Numbered from the stretch's first letter, positions 27,639-39,769 are shown. The stretch: 64,000 nt of DNA from Lingula anatina (GCF_001039355.2 NW_019774625.1:641064-705063); one strand, 5' to 3'. Program-made: numbers and translations. The notes: a model not told the origin generated them from the letters alone.

Positions 27639-29650
27639 TTAAAGTAGGTGGTTTTACAAATTGCACCCTAAGATGCCATCCTGTCTCCTTAGAAATGTGG
27701 TCAAGATCATTGTACACTGTGGCTGTACATCGATGTCAGAGTTTCTGCTCAGCTATATTGGAAAAGAAGAATAATTTTTTCATCATTAATAATGAGTGTC
27801 TCTGTGATCTGGAGATGAAGTTGTTTTTTTATCCCTTTGGCTTGAACATGTGTATTCATAAATAACTGCCAATCCTCATTTTTATGTACAGACACAGATG
27901 TGTCTGTACATATTGCTGTTACCTGCGTCTGTCGTCGCCGTCGGCGCTGCGCACTTTCATTGTAAACACGATAAGTGGAAGGCAGTTTTACTTTTTGGCT
28001 TTATATTTATAGAGCTGATGAATATTCATAAAACGCAGGTCAAGTTTGAAAATCAGCATGATCAGGCCATTATTGTAGAAGTTATGCTGTTTTTTCACTT
28101 TTCAGCATATATGCAACACTGTAAACACATTTCAAGGAAAACCAATAGGCCTGTCATCATAAAACTCACAGGAGTAATCAATCTTACTAAAATGCAGGTC
28201 AAGTTTGAAAATCGGCATGATCGGGCCACTATTTTAGTAGTTATGGTTTGTTTTCACTTTTCAGCATATATGCAACACAGTAAACACAATATAAGAAAAA
28301 CAGATAGGCCAATTGTCATTAAACTTACAGGAGTGGTCAATCCTGCTAAAACGCAGGTTGAGTTTGAAAATCAGCATTATTGGGCCATTAATTTAGAAGT
28401 TATGCTGTTTTTTCACATTTCCTCAGATTCAATTCTTAGGCATGTTAACAGTTTCATTATTTAATCAATAAGATATGTAAAAGTGTTTGTTTGATATTTC
28501 CTGCATCTTTACAACATTGTTAGTTGATTTTGTAAAAATGATGATAAACTTGTTATGGGGTATTGTGTAACTAAGTTTCAAAAATGGAAATAAACTCATA
28601 TCAATGCAGTTTGTCAGATTCAATCATTCACTATGTTCAGAATCTCAGAATGGAAGAAATTGGACATTTAACACTGCTCTGTTTATATTTTTCCCATCTC
28701 ATCAATTTTTTTAGTTGATCATATAAAAATGGCAGTAAACTGTTAATTTTGTTTTATGTTAAAAATTGTTAAAAATGGAAAAAAATTTCAGAACAATGCT
28801 GTCTTGTTTACATTTTGGCATTTTCAAGGTGTGACTTTGAAGTTCTATGGGCCTGAAGACCTTTGCTAGTCACATTTTCTGAATATCCATGATACTAATA
28901 TTTTATTATTAAAAATTGATGGTCATTATGCTGTTAAACATTATGTAATATTGCATCAGAATAGAAGAAAACACAATTTTGGGTGCTGCTGCCATGATGA
29001 CCATTATGGGAAAACCATGTTACTTATGATTGTCAAACTTTCAAAAAAGAAATACAGGACTAAAATGCAGCCTGAGTTGGAAAAACAGTCTAATTGGCTT
29101 CTTTTTCTGGAAGTTATACATTTCAAAGTGTGAACTTGAACTCCCATGGGCCTGAAGCCTTATGCTTGTTACACATTTTACTTACATTGGTATCACCTGC
29201 TGAGCATAATTAAAATTTGTTGTTGAATTTACAGTTTAACATAATGTACTTTTGCATCAGAATTGACAGTAGCCTATTTTGTGCATAGTTATTTCCTGCT
29301 TTTTGTCTGTACATTTGACAGCTTTGCTGCCTTGTTAATTTTATGCTATATAAGTGTTTTTCACATCTCTATTTCTTTTGATATTTGACCATATTTCATT
29401 GTCTTGAGTCTTTTGTCCATTATTTGGTTTCTAGTTAGCTTTGGTCATAGCTGTTGTCTTAAAACTGTAATATATTATATGAACAGTTTTCTTTTTCTGT
29501 CACCAGGTGGCAGACTTAGTCAGGGAGTTGAGAATGGAGTTGGACCAGTTGTTGGAAGACAAGATCAGGAACCCAAATATGGACCTCATTACCTGCCCAA
29601 GAGGCAGTAAGATCATCAATACAATAGTGCACTTGATTACAACTCAGTGA
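15082..29650 (+). CDS. DHX57: DHX57-type DEAH/RHA-family ATP-dependent RNA helicase
   Basis: Exons: 15082-15389, 15573-15689, 15910-16074, 17030-17999, 18168-18289, 18720-18915, 19225-19349, 20748-20881, 21066-21120, 21309-21532, 21781-21887, 22401-22504, 22753-22812, 23124-23237, 23520-23683, 23837-23913, 24135-24230, 24474-24614, 25111-25206, 25684-25767, 26093-26230, 26501-26615, 26848-26909, 27088-27177, 27440-27583, 29507-29650. Phases join throughout, giving 1383 aa (human DHX57 is almost the same length). Domain order: Gly/Arg-rich N-terminus (1-100), UBA (about 188-231), RWD (from 247) interrupted by a CCCH zinc finger (about 312-331, spacing C-x7-C-x5-C-x3-H), Walker A GMTGCGKT (about 557), DEVH box (about 659), [15 protein letters not shown] (about 955), then HA2 and OB-fold regions. 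DEVH instead of DEAH is normal for this family. The cellular role of DHX57 is poorly defined. Confidence 0.96.
16183..16919. mobile_element. Non-autonomous inverted-repeat DNA element in a DHX57 intron
   Basis: The element begins GGCCCCCGTTTCACAAA and ends with the exact complement. Similarity continues inward for roughly ten more bases (CTTAA). Further inverted copies of the TTTGTGAAAC motif and GTCGAC-containing segments lie inside. There is no transposase frame. The target duplication is not clear. Base composition is more GC-rich than the flanking intron. Confidence 0.72.
19076..19130. repeat. (TTTA)n microsatellite
   Basis: A continuous TTTA tetranucleotide run lies in the DHX57 intron before the exon at 19225. 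Confidence 0.95.
19491..20392. other. Unmerged duplicated contig ends around the gap base at 19885
   Basis: Bases 19491-19883 recur almost unchanged as 20000-20392 (offset 509, a few single-base differences). The gap character lies directly after the first copy. Between the copies is a 114-base stretch (19886-19999) with a G run, a T run and a GC-rich motif. Two alleles that were not merged are more likely than a true tandem duplication. No exon is affected. Confidence 0.7.
20597..20671. repeat. Perfect 30-bp inverted repeat with a 15-nt loop
   Basis: The left arm 20597-20626 and the right arm 20642-20671 are exact reverse complements, separated by 15 bases. It lies in the intron just upstream of the DHX57 exon at 20748. 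Perfect pairing suggests a young inverted duplication or a small foldback element. A microRNA precursor is less likely, because natural precursors usually contain bulges. Confidence 0.75.
27600..27637. repeat. (TA)n microsatellite
   Basis: An uninterrupted TA run lies 17 bases after the end of the penultimate DHX57 exon. Confidence 0.95.
27885..29240. repeat. Repetitive block in the last DHX57 intron, with 159-bp tandem units
   Basis: The block starts with a 12-bp inverted repeat (27885-27896 pairing with 27899-27910) and a GC-rich stretch. It continues with two and a half tandem units of 159 bp starting near 28035, 28194 and 28353. A phrase around 28840-28860 (TATGGGCCTGAAGAC) recurs in slightly changed form near 29140. 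The tandem unit is a multiple of three, so one frame stays open for 188 codons, but the protein has no recognisable domain. I read it as an old dispersed element. Confidence 0.6.
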
Positions 29651-31170
29651 AATAGAATTTTTATTGACCCAATTTTAGCCATTTCTTCTACATTTTGATC
29701 ATGAAGTGACTTTTTCCCCCGCAAAGCTGTAGAGACTGGACATGGCAGCCAAATGTTGTTCTTCCAGATGTTCTCAAGATCAAACTGGCAAATTCTAAAG
29801 CACAGTTATCAGCAAAATATGGTCATATGATCAGTGAAACAATGCATACATTTTGGAGAATACTGCTGTGCAACACTTGCAGCTAAATTAATCTATGAAA
29901 ATCTATGCAAATGATGAACGTTTTCTGTAGCAAGTGCAATATGATATCACATATATTATTTTTAATCAACAAAATATTTGTATTGTTATTATCTGTATTC
30001 CATGGTTTCCTACAGTAAGTTATGTAACAAGCATATGTATGTGATGAAAACAGTAAGGTCTAGAATTACGGTAATGACTTGATATTTTCAGACCTGGACA
30101 GTGGGCAAAATTACCAAGCTTTCAAAAACATAATTTCTATATTACTATATAGCATTTATGGTGCTTTTACTGGCTAGAGTAGAACTATAGAGTAGCCTGC
30201 TTTTTAGTTTTACTGCTACCACTCAATTGGAATGTTCTAACTTAAGAAATTATGACTTAGAAATACAGTGTCTGTAAAATTCTTAATTTTCCCCATTGAA
30301 AAGATTGAGAAATTAGTGTAGTCTTTACTTTAAATTTCTAGTAAGAGATCTCTAGTCATACAACTATTAGCACAATTTTTGCTATCAGTTAATTTATGCT
30401 AAATATAAAAAGTCATTCAAATTGAAGAAAATCATGTTCATGTTTTTTATAGCTAACAAAATGAATTCCAGTTGCCCATTTGCGGTCATAAAGATATCTT
30501 ATAAATTTCTTCATCTTTTAGATTTAATACTAAGCATCAAATAATACGTACATCGGTGGAATGGCGCTGTGTTGTCTTCTGGGGTCTAGCTAGCAATGAA
30601 ATGGATTAAATCTCGTCTCTGAAATTTAATTGCTAGGCCCCTGCAGGGCTGGCGGGTTGTAGGCAGGGAGACCATTATGGGATTAGGTGGCCTTGCTTTC
30701 AAGTGGGTCGCCATATTTGATCTGGGTATCAGTTAGTCCTCGGATCAAACTGTTCTGAATGCGGCCTGTGAAGCTACTAAGAGCTTTCCCTTGCCCTAGA
30801 TAGGATACTAGTTGAGTGCATATCAACACCCAGGGCATTCAATTATCAGTGCCTTATAAAATGTGACATATTTGTTTCATTTTTCTAATGTTATGTATTC
30901 TTATCTCATTATACCTTAATAAGGGTTTGTCTTTTGACCAAAAAAGTAGCTCCCCACTCCACATTGATACATATTAGTGTAAAAATGTTTAAGACCATCT
31001 ATATAAAGAGTATAAATACTAAGATAAATACAGATGACGTTATTAATTTGCATTACATTTTAGGAATGCCAATTAAGGCTCAAATTAAATGGCATAATTA
31101 TGTACAGCAGCAGTATTTGGTGCACTGACTGATACATCAGTCAGATACAGCTTTCCATCCAAATATAGCA
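29651..31170. other. Intergenic space between convergent DHX57 and lectin-sushi genes
   Basis: Contains the 3'UTRs of both neighbours. A relatively GC-rich block at about 30540-30840 stands out from the AT-rich surroundings and could be an unrecognised short dispersed repeat. No open reading frame of note. Confidence 0.4.
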
Positions 31171-34100
31171 CTATACTGAGTAGTTGTACTTCTTTTGTGT
31201 AGCTCTTTGCATGTTTCTGAGCCCCCTTTTTATGTGACTGATCAGTGTTGGTGCATCCAGGAGAACAATTCCACCAGGGATGACCACCAGTAATGTTAGG
31301 GCTAACGTCCCAATACCCACAGCACCAGGAGCTTCAAGGGGCTGTGCTGCATGCTTGGATCTTCTTTTCATCAAAGTTATGGGTACTGGTGAGAAATAAA
31401 ATATCATTTATGTGAAGAATTGTAATTTAATTTACTTAAGTTTGCTTTTCAAACTAGTTTAACAAGAATGAGAACTTTGATCTTAAAAAAGTTGAATATT
31501 ACTCGGGGTATTTACCTCTTCAAATTGGCACTGGAATTGATAGTAATTACTAGTTTCATTATTTTGTATATGTATGCCTCAATTCCAGCCCTGTGTGGAA
31601 ATAAATTCTTTGTTTTGACTACTGAACCAAAACTTTTGCCAAGCTCATTAGTGTCTCAATTACAAGTTAGCAACACAACATTGTACATGTAACTTTTCTG
31701 TAATGCGGTTTTAGAGAAGTGTCTCCTCAACTGTTATGAAATTGGGAAAGATAGATGAGTGTTTTTTCTGCAAACATGTTGTAATATAGTTTATCTACCT
31801 TCCAAGCAGGCAGTAGGAAGTATTTTGGTCCAGTGTCCAGTTGGTCTACAAGTTGTAGTCCTTGACAGTGAACCATCAGGAAAAGTGGTGTTATCAAGAC
31901 AAGATGCTTTGACAACTGTTCCTGGTGCTGTCTTAGTGGTGTTTACAACAGCATTGCTGGGGATGCCAAAGGGAGGACAGGGGAGTGGAACTGAAAATAT
32001 TACATAGATTGGTAAGTGGTAGGTATGAAATCTTGGTCTCAGTATAACAGATATTGGGCTATTTGGACAGCAAAATAAATATCTTTGCCCATCATAATAT
32101 TTATATATGTGCATGCAGGTTTTTAAAAATAAAGAGCACTTAAATGTAAATAATACTTCAATACTTTGTTCATCTTCTTTGCATGCTTGTTTTGTTTTGT
32201 TTCTTGTACATGTACGTTGTACTTTTATAGTAGCAGTACAGTAAAGTGGTAAACTTTGATACCAGGCATTTCCCTCTAAAATAGTAAAATAACATGCCCC
32301 ACACACCCATGTGTTTAAAAGCCAACCTACCCCAGTCACAGTGTCCAAGTCCACTTTCCACATTCCATTTTCCGGAATTCGATCCACATTCTATAACAAC
32401 ACTAGTTCTGTTATTAGGAAAAGCATACCCATTCCAGCATGTGTACTGTATCTCTGTTCCTCCTGGTATATGGGTGAAACCAAATTGCTCAGTCACATTA
32501 CTAACTGTTGAATCAGCATGTTCAATAGTGAGAAGGTCTTTACTTGAGCATGTGCGCTTACACTGTATTGCATTGTGAACACTCCAAGTTCCGTTTTGCA
32601 GACACTCAATGGCAAAAGTGCCAGGCCCATCAGGGTCAGGCAAAGCATAGCTTTTGTTGCAGGAATAGATTACTTCATCACCAATGCCGCACAGTGCTCT
32701 GGTTGATTCATTAATAAACGTATTTGGAAAGTAAGGCGGGTCTTCACATACGCAAGCAGAAAAATTATGTACAATAGTATCATTTGTCATATTGTGGGGC
32801 ATAATAGTAGTGGCTGAAAAAGCTGTGGTTGTATTAGTTGCATTGTTTGAGGAATTATACATTTGTGTTGATGGTCCAAGCTTGCCAGTAAAAGCTGGAG
32901 TCCCAATAGTTAAATCAGAAGTAGATGTGTACCCTGTAGTAAATCCATTCTCATCAGTTGTTGGATATGGAGTAGATGTAAAATTTGAAAGTCTTGTCAA
33001 TGCAGCACTTTGTGTGGAAGGATCATAAGCAAGAGTTGATGACAGTACTTTTGTAGTTGTTACATTGGTCAGTTCACTGGTCAGACTTACAGTTGATGTG
33101 TACGTTTGTGATGATTGTGAGAATTTTGTTTCTGGTGTTCCATGTTCTTTGGTATTGAGAATGTCAATACATGTTGTTACGTTTGCGTCCAATGTTGCAT
33201 TCCACTCCCCATTCTCAGTACACTGAAAGGCATAATGATCTGTGAGATTTTCAAATTGGGATCCATTTTGACAGCGTATCACCACAACTGAATTTGGAAG
33301 GAATCGATTATCAGTTGTTGAAAACATCACAGATTTTACTTGGTCAATCATTGTATTTGCTGGTAGTGATACCATATCACATGTGACTGCCCTATCACAG
33401 GCATCAGGCAGATTTGTTGTATTCCACCATCCTCCAAATTGGCAAACAAGGTTTTTACTCCGGGAACCATCACTGAAAGCTGACCCATCCAAACATTTGT
33501 ATGTGACAGTTTTTCCAGGTGGAAATTCGTCTTCATCTGCTGTGAGAAATGCCAAACCTACTGAAGGAGGAGGTTTGCAGTGGATTTCTGCAACAAACAA
33601 TATGAAGGAATAATAATAATGCCCTTTATTCATGCAATGCAGACAAATTCAAATCATGTTGTTGTTGACATTGGGCTTCGACATGATAAATGTATAAATT
33701 TGCATGTCATCTCGTGATTTTTCTCAATATATCAAGAATTGTCAACCAAGAAATGACTTTTTCCCTTTTTTACTTTATGAAACCATTTGTATTTACAAAA
33801 GTAAACATCTTTGCTCAGTTTCTCAATTATTATACATTAAGTTGAAACAATAAGCTGTAAAGTGTATATAGAGAATGGATCCCCTTGTGGGAGAAAAGCA
33901 ATGCATGGATGTTACAGTGCAGGGAAGTGTTGATGCAGGGACGTAGAAAAAGATGTAACTGAGATGAGGGTATCTCTAAAAGTTTTTTTTTTTACAAAAT
34001 TAATCCTACCTGTACAATTTGGCATGGTTTGTGAAGTCCAACTACCATCTTCCATGCAATGATAATACCAGAACATTTTATTTGAGTTTTCATACTTGTA

Positions 34101-37100
34101 TCCATATTCGCATGTAAAAACCAGATAATCACGATAGCGAAAATCCACAACACTGGTATTATAGTTATCATGGTTATGGCGGCTATAGCCAGCGTGGAAA
34201 ACACCATTCAACACTGAGTATCTGTAGACATAGCTTTTGTAACCTGGCTTAGGTAGCTCTGGACAAGGAATTGCTAGAATAGAAGTGATTTATATTCTTT
34301 TAAAACAGTGTGATGTCTTGCAGTGATTATGGTAGCACACCTTTGACAAATGCACTTAAATAGGTAAGACACATTAAGTCCTAATTACTACATGTCAGTC
34401 TCAAGTTTAGTTGTTGAAATATTATTTAACACATTAAACAATATTCACTGGAAGCACATTTGTATTAAAATGAGTCTGAAATCACAGTAAGACATGTAGA
34501 CAAGTGCTCTACGCAATTATGGTAAGCTATGATAATGGACTCACTATAGAATATCATTGGTCTGTCATACAGACTTTTATTTAATTAAAAAAAAACAATA
34601 TATACATTTACTTACTAAAGTTTTAGTGAAAATAATCATTAACTTCAATTGGAATATATATATAATGTTTATGAATCAACTAATTTTGGTCTTGTTCCAA
34701 GAGCATTATCAGGCTGAATCCACACAGGGCATTGGGAATTGACCTGTAAATGATTCCCACTCAGGCTAGCAATCTATTGGCAGAATGCCCTGGTTATAGA
34801 AGGGGAGGGGGTGCAGCTGGTATCCCTGGTTATTTTTCAAGGTGGGGTCCAGTTGACGGATGTACACGTAAATTGTTTCCTTGACTTTCTGCCTGATCCA
34901 TTATTGCTCTCCAACTAGAATATTGGTGTTTTTAACTGAGGCAATTATTTCTGCCACTGGGATAGTTTTTGATGTTACTGCAAAGTTGAGCTCTTTCACC
35001 AGGATCTATCCTTCATCGTCACTGATCTATTTCTTGCTTAGGTTGACAATCCATATACTTTCATCTTTATTGTCTGTGTGTCATTTTCTCTGTTTGTTTG
35101 TTTGTTTGTTTGTTTGTTTGTTTGTTTGTTTGTTGACCAGCTTCTCAAATTTCTCCATCTATAACCAGGTCATCCTGCCAATTACTAATTGTTCACAGTT
35201 CTACAAATACCCAATGACCTAGCTGTGGGCATTCAGCCTGACCGTGCTCTTGAGATAAATCAGCTAAACCTATGTGCAGCTGTTTCGTAAACATTTTGTT
35301 TCAAAGCATGGACATAATTGTGTCCATGTTCCAAAGTAAGTGGTTATTATCACTTAACCAAATCCTTGAAACCATTGACAATCTAATACAAAATCTAAAA
35401 AAAGTTTTATATTATTATAGGTCAAACCTGTGCACATCATCTCTGCATCAAACTGAATTGTCCAACGACTATTACCCAAGCACGTTGCTGGTGAACTGTG
35501 GATAGATCCTGTGGAATTAAAGCCATCAGCACATATTAAATCTACAGTGCTTCTTACTGGATATTCGTATTGTGTTATGCTTGTGTTATACACATATCCA
35601 TTTGGTGGTTGGTAGCATGGAATTTCTGGAATATAACATGCTGGGTTGATTGCCTTCAAAGTGTAATACTCTAAAATACTTTTAACTTTCAAGATATGTT
35701 TTGTACACAGTCTGTAGATTCCTAAACCTAGATTACATTTGGCATGTGATGTCAGCTGCCTCAAAATCTCTTTTCGTGCAGCATCTTAACTGACACAGAC
35801 GGTGGCAGTGCAAGATCATATGGATTAACAGCCTCCATATGGCCTCTACGATTTGGTCAAGCTCCTAACCCCAAAGCCTGTAGCATTATTGTACATGACA
35901 TTGCACAGCACATAATGAAAATGTAATCACCATAGCCTCTAGCCACGTACAATGTCATAACAATCGCAAGGAAAATCGTATATGATTTCATCTTACAGCA
36001 TCCATGGCAAATGTAATTTAGGCTTTACTTAAGATGAATGTGATCTTTTAATGTTTGACCCTTTCTAAATACATCCAATTAATTTCACATGAACAGAACT
36101 TATGCATGTACTTTACATATATTATTAATGTCAAATGAATGCCATTTGATACTTACTGAAAAAAAGTTATTTGTTTTGATATTGCAAAATAGCTGTTTGT
36201 AGTGTCAAAGGAAAGGTTAATAACTTACACATATAATAATCATTTGAAAGTTAACTTTCAATATATATTTCATATATATGAATCATACCTAATAAGTTGC
36301 ATGTATTTTTAATGTCAAATATGTAATATTTTTTTTCATTTATAATTTTCCTACTAATTATTCAAACTAATTCATTTTTTCTTACCAACACAACCATCTT
36401 GGATGATTGGTGACCATTCACCCTCTTCACTGCAGGTTACTGTTTTCCTTTTTGTCCTTCTGTCAAACTGATGATTGGAAATACAACTGTACTCTAGAAT
36501 GCTGCCATACCAATATATTCCGCCTGTAGCATTCAATGTCGTGTTTGGCAAATTAAGGGGAGGTGGACACTGCACACCTGTGTAGCCAATGAGCAGATGG
36601 GTACATCAAATATATGAGTTGTGTGAAACAAGATACATTTTTCAGAAAACTTTTAATGTGTTGAGTTTTTAAATAGTAGCACAATGTAGCAGTGATGGTA
36701 ATTAAATAATGCATATACATACCTATTTCTTCAATAGTTTTAAGCCCATTATTGAATTTTTATGAAAGTACTGTACCTTCATACTTATTGTTTACAAATG
36801 CAAAATGATCCTTACGCAAGCAATCTTGAACGTGTCCCACCCAACTCCATCCTATTCCACACAGAATAGAAAAAGACTTATTTCCATTTTGAAGTCTGTA
36901 ACCTTTGTGACAGGTATAATTTAGTATGGACCACAATGGTATTGGTTCCCTCATGCCAGGATCTGAGATATTGGTATAATTATATATTTCTGTCCTCATT
37001 GTAGAATTATATATTTCCTTTGTTGGAGAATTGGTACTGTTCAAATTCACAAAGTATGTAAAATTGTTAGTCCTGTTGCAAATATCTGAAGTCAAAAAGC

Positions 37101-39353
37101 TATTGTTTCTAAACAGCATTGAACTATTCAACATGAAAGTAGTGGTAAAGTTGTGGCTGCCTGTATTAACAAGCTCATCCAGTGTATGGTTGCTGTGTGG
37201 AACCAATGGGATATTTGTACAGCCTCCTTCTGAAAATGAAATTGGATATTATGGCATGGCACTGACAGTTATTTTGGTAAACAGAATGAAAACATGTATA
37301 TTTTACACTATATAGGAACAGTTGGTACTCACACTGGGGCTGCATTTAAGGGCTTTTTCTCAATGAGACTATATATGGGTCTATGTTGGTTGATCCAACT
37401 CTGTGGGGACTCTCCTTGAATGCAATCAGATTAAAAGATTAACACGCGTCCTGGCACTGAGTAGAATACAGGAAAGCTGGTGATAATGTGAGTACATTGG
37501 AAACAAGAGAAGGAATGTTTATCTTTTAATCTGATTGCATTCAGCATGAGTCCCGTAGATCGAGTTTGCTCAATCTACGTATACAGATAGTTTCATTGGG
37601 AATGACTCGAGCCCTTGGGTTAGACATATCTGTCACCAGATAATATTTCCATTAAACAAAAGGTGTTCACTCCTTAGGACAAGTATGTATTTGATACATA
37701 TAAGTTTTGGAACTATTTTTAATGAATTGCCAAGTTAATTACCTAGCTGCAATTCAGAACTCAAAACCCAGGTGAAATTTGCACATGTAAAGGTTTGAGT
37801 GCTAGGTGGCAGCATATACCAGTTGTTCATCGCTACAGTTGTACCAAGAGGGTATGGTCTAGTGTGTACAGCATTGCTAGGTAACACAACCTCACAGTCT
37901 TCTGGTGCCAGATTTGGGGGTAGTGGAAGAGGATCACAAGTAGAAAATGAAANTTTTTTAATTAGGACAAGTATGTATTTGATACATATAAGTTTTGGAA
38001 CTATTTTTAATGAATTGCCAAGTTAATTACCTAGCTGCAATTCAGAACTCAAAACCCAGGTGAAATTTGCACATGTAAAGGTTTGAGTGCTAGGTGGCAG
38101 CATATACCAGTTGTTCATCGCTACAGTTGTACCAAGAGGGTATGGTCCAGTGTGTACAGCATTGCTAGGTAACACAACCTCACAGTCTTCTGGTGCCAGA
38201 TTTGGGGGTAGTGGAAGAGGATCACAAGTAGAAAATGAAACTGAAAACAAAAATGACAACTTATTTTTACACTAAAAAATTACTGATGGTATCTCAAAGT
38301 TCAGAGATTTTAAAAGTATCTTCACTAATTTCCAGCGTAACATCCTCCTAGAAGAATGGCAGTTATATTGACATAAAAGTCAGTGTTTACTACAAATAAA
38401 TTACTATATGCCATGGCTATCTTCAGTTACAACATCTCTCCCTCTTTCTTTCCATCTGTGTCATGTTTGCTGTTGAAGCTTTGATAAAGATTTGTTAGTG
38501 AACCCTTTCTCTGTCTCTATTACGCAAACACACGCCAAACATTCTCAAGTACAGGGATACAGGCAGAGATTGAATTTTCATATTAATATAGCCTTAAAAC
38601 ACCCATCTGAACCTGCACTGAATCTTTCTTGCTTTCTCAACTTCTCTCAATGTCTTTTAAATATGCCTACATGCTGCCCTTCTTTGCATGCATGCACAGT
38701 CCTGTAACATGTAGTTACCTGTTTTCTCACAGACAAATCTCTCCTTATGACTACACTTCCTATCAGCCCAGTAATGCCATCCACCATTGTTGTCACCAAG
38801 AGTCCGGTATGCAGCACATTGAGCATCCTCTCTATAGTCACAGGGGCAAATGTGGTCATAAATTAAGTCAGTCCCGTCTGCCCAGTGGTCAACATGCCCT
38901 GCTCCCCCCTTTCTTTCCAGTCCTATCCAGTATTCCTCATCACTCCTATTGTTTAAAGGGGAAAGTAGTTGCAGTGATTGGTGGAGTGAGTCAGCTGAGT
39001 TGCTCAGACTTTTTACCAAAACATTAAAATACCATGATTATTGAAATCTGTATGCAATAAAGGTATGTTTTGTACATCATACATGTAATAACATTCACCA
39101 TGGGTCAAAATTTATCAAACTTTATTCTGGAACTGACAATATTGCATAATCACTTACAGTATTGACACCATGGCATTTTGAAGTTCCTTTGTTTTTGGCA
39201 TAGCTATGATTCCACCAATTCTATCACACTCCTGCACAGCCTTATCGTATGTCATCTTTAGGCTCCCAGAATGTCTATAACACCTGCTGACTGCTGGTAT
39301 GTAAGTCCAACCACTATCACAAAGGGGCTGTGCTGGAGTTACAGTCATCTTAG
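31171..39353 (-). CDS. C-type lectin / sushi-domain single-pass membrane receptor
   Basis: Exons: 39353-39158, 39008-38719, 38240-38031, 37229-36816, 36577-36386, 35625-35428, 34273-34010, 33587-32331, 31990-31799 and 31385-31171, about 1140 residues. From the lectin domain's end onward every junction is phase 1, as usual for CCP modules. The first two exons form a C-type lectin fold (LCDSGWTYIPAVSRCYRH, YWIGLERKGG, WADGTD, GGWHYWADRKCSHKERFVCEK). No EPN or QPD sugar-selecting motif is present, and WND is WAD, so calcium-dependent sugar binding is doubtful. About nine sushi-like modules follow, some degenerate, with many N-glycosylation sites and a Ser/Thr-rich stalk inside the 1257-nt exon. 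The last exon encodes a membrane helix (AVGIGTLALTLLVVIPGGIV) and a basic ~30-residue tail. No signal peptide is found before the lectin domain. A tiny possible first exon is at 39769-39751. Confidence 0.85.
35092..35132. repeat. (TTTG)n microsatellite
   Basis: A run of TTTG tetranucleotides in the intron between the sushi exons at 35428 and 34273. Confidence 0.93.
35895..35999 (-). CDS. Possible internal first exon encoding a signal peptide
   Basis: Within the intron between 36386 and 35625, on the gene's own strand, an ATG at about 35991 opens a short frame starting MKSYTIFLAIVMTLYVARG. This is a textbook signal peptide. A GT shortly after (GGCTATG then GTGATT) would end in phase 1 and join the sushi exon at 35625 in frame. 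The donor is weak and there is no transcript evidence. Unspliced, the frame ends after about 46 codons. Confidence 0.35.
37350..37620. mobile_element. Fold-back dispersed repeat, copy 1
   Basis: The ends are imperfect inverted repeats beginning GGGCT and containing CAATGA(A/G)ACTAT. Inside is a hairpin formed by TGCAATCAGATTAA and TTAATCTGATTGCA separated by about 100 bases. A related copy sharing the same internal hairpin and the phrase AATGA...GCCCTTTGGGTT occurs at about 55250-55440. No coding capacity. It lies in an intron of the lectin-sushi gene. Confidence 0.62.
37674..38240. other. Unmerged duplicated contig ends around the gap base at 37953
   Basis: Bases 37674-37952 recur as 37962-38240 (offset 288) with a single observed T/C difference (37859 versus 38147). 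The gap character follows the first copy exactly where the exon's acceptor would be. The apparent second copy of the sushi-like exon is therefore probably an assembly artefact from heterozygous contigs. Confidence 0.8.
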
Positions 39354-39750
39354 CTTTAATATAAGAAACATATTGTCAATTTTGTACCAGATTTATTATT
39401 TTGTGTAATTGTTGCCCATGCTTGCAAATTGATAGATAAGATTGATGAACCTAAAAACTACAGAAAAGACTTAAAGAAATCACACCATTGGGAACCCTTT
39501 TTTTTTGTCTTGCTTCAGTGTTCAACGGGACTCCAGAACAAACTCAGTAAGCTTTGTTGTGACTTTGGAAACCGTGAACAACATTACATGTCCAAGATGG
39601 CCACAAATTTCTTTACAAATTATTAATGAACTACTATATGATAAAATCTGTGTAACATCCTCTAGCGCTTTGATATGTAGATAATTATTTAACGATAAAT
39701 AAGCCTTGGAGTGTTTATTTCAGTCTGACATGAATGGAAAATGACCTTAC

Positions 39751-39769
39751 CTGCAGTGGTACCTAACAT
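39751..39769 (-). CDS. Tentative 5' coding exon of the lectin-sushi gene
   Basis: On the minus strand an ATG is followed by five codons and one base, then a strong donor (GCAG then GTAAGG). Its phase 1 end fits the phase of the exon starting at 39353. It would give a start without a signal peptide, so the true first exon may instead lie farther upstream, beyond the retrotransposon. Confidence 0.3.

Noticed and set aside
30540-30840. GC-rich block as a tRNA-derived SINE
   Set aside because: I could not find clear A and B box promoter elements or a tail, so it is only mentioned as a compositional anomaly.
37799-38026. Plus-strand frame containing the gap base
   Set aside because: It is antisense to the sushi-like exon and created by the duplicated contig end.
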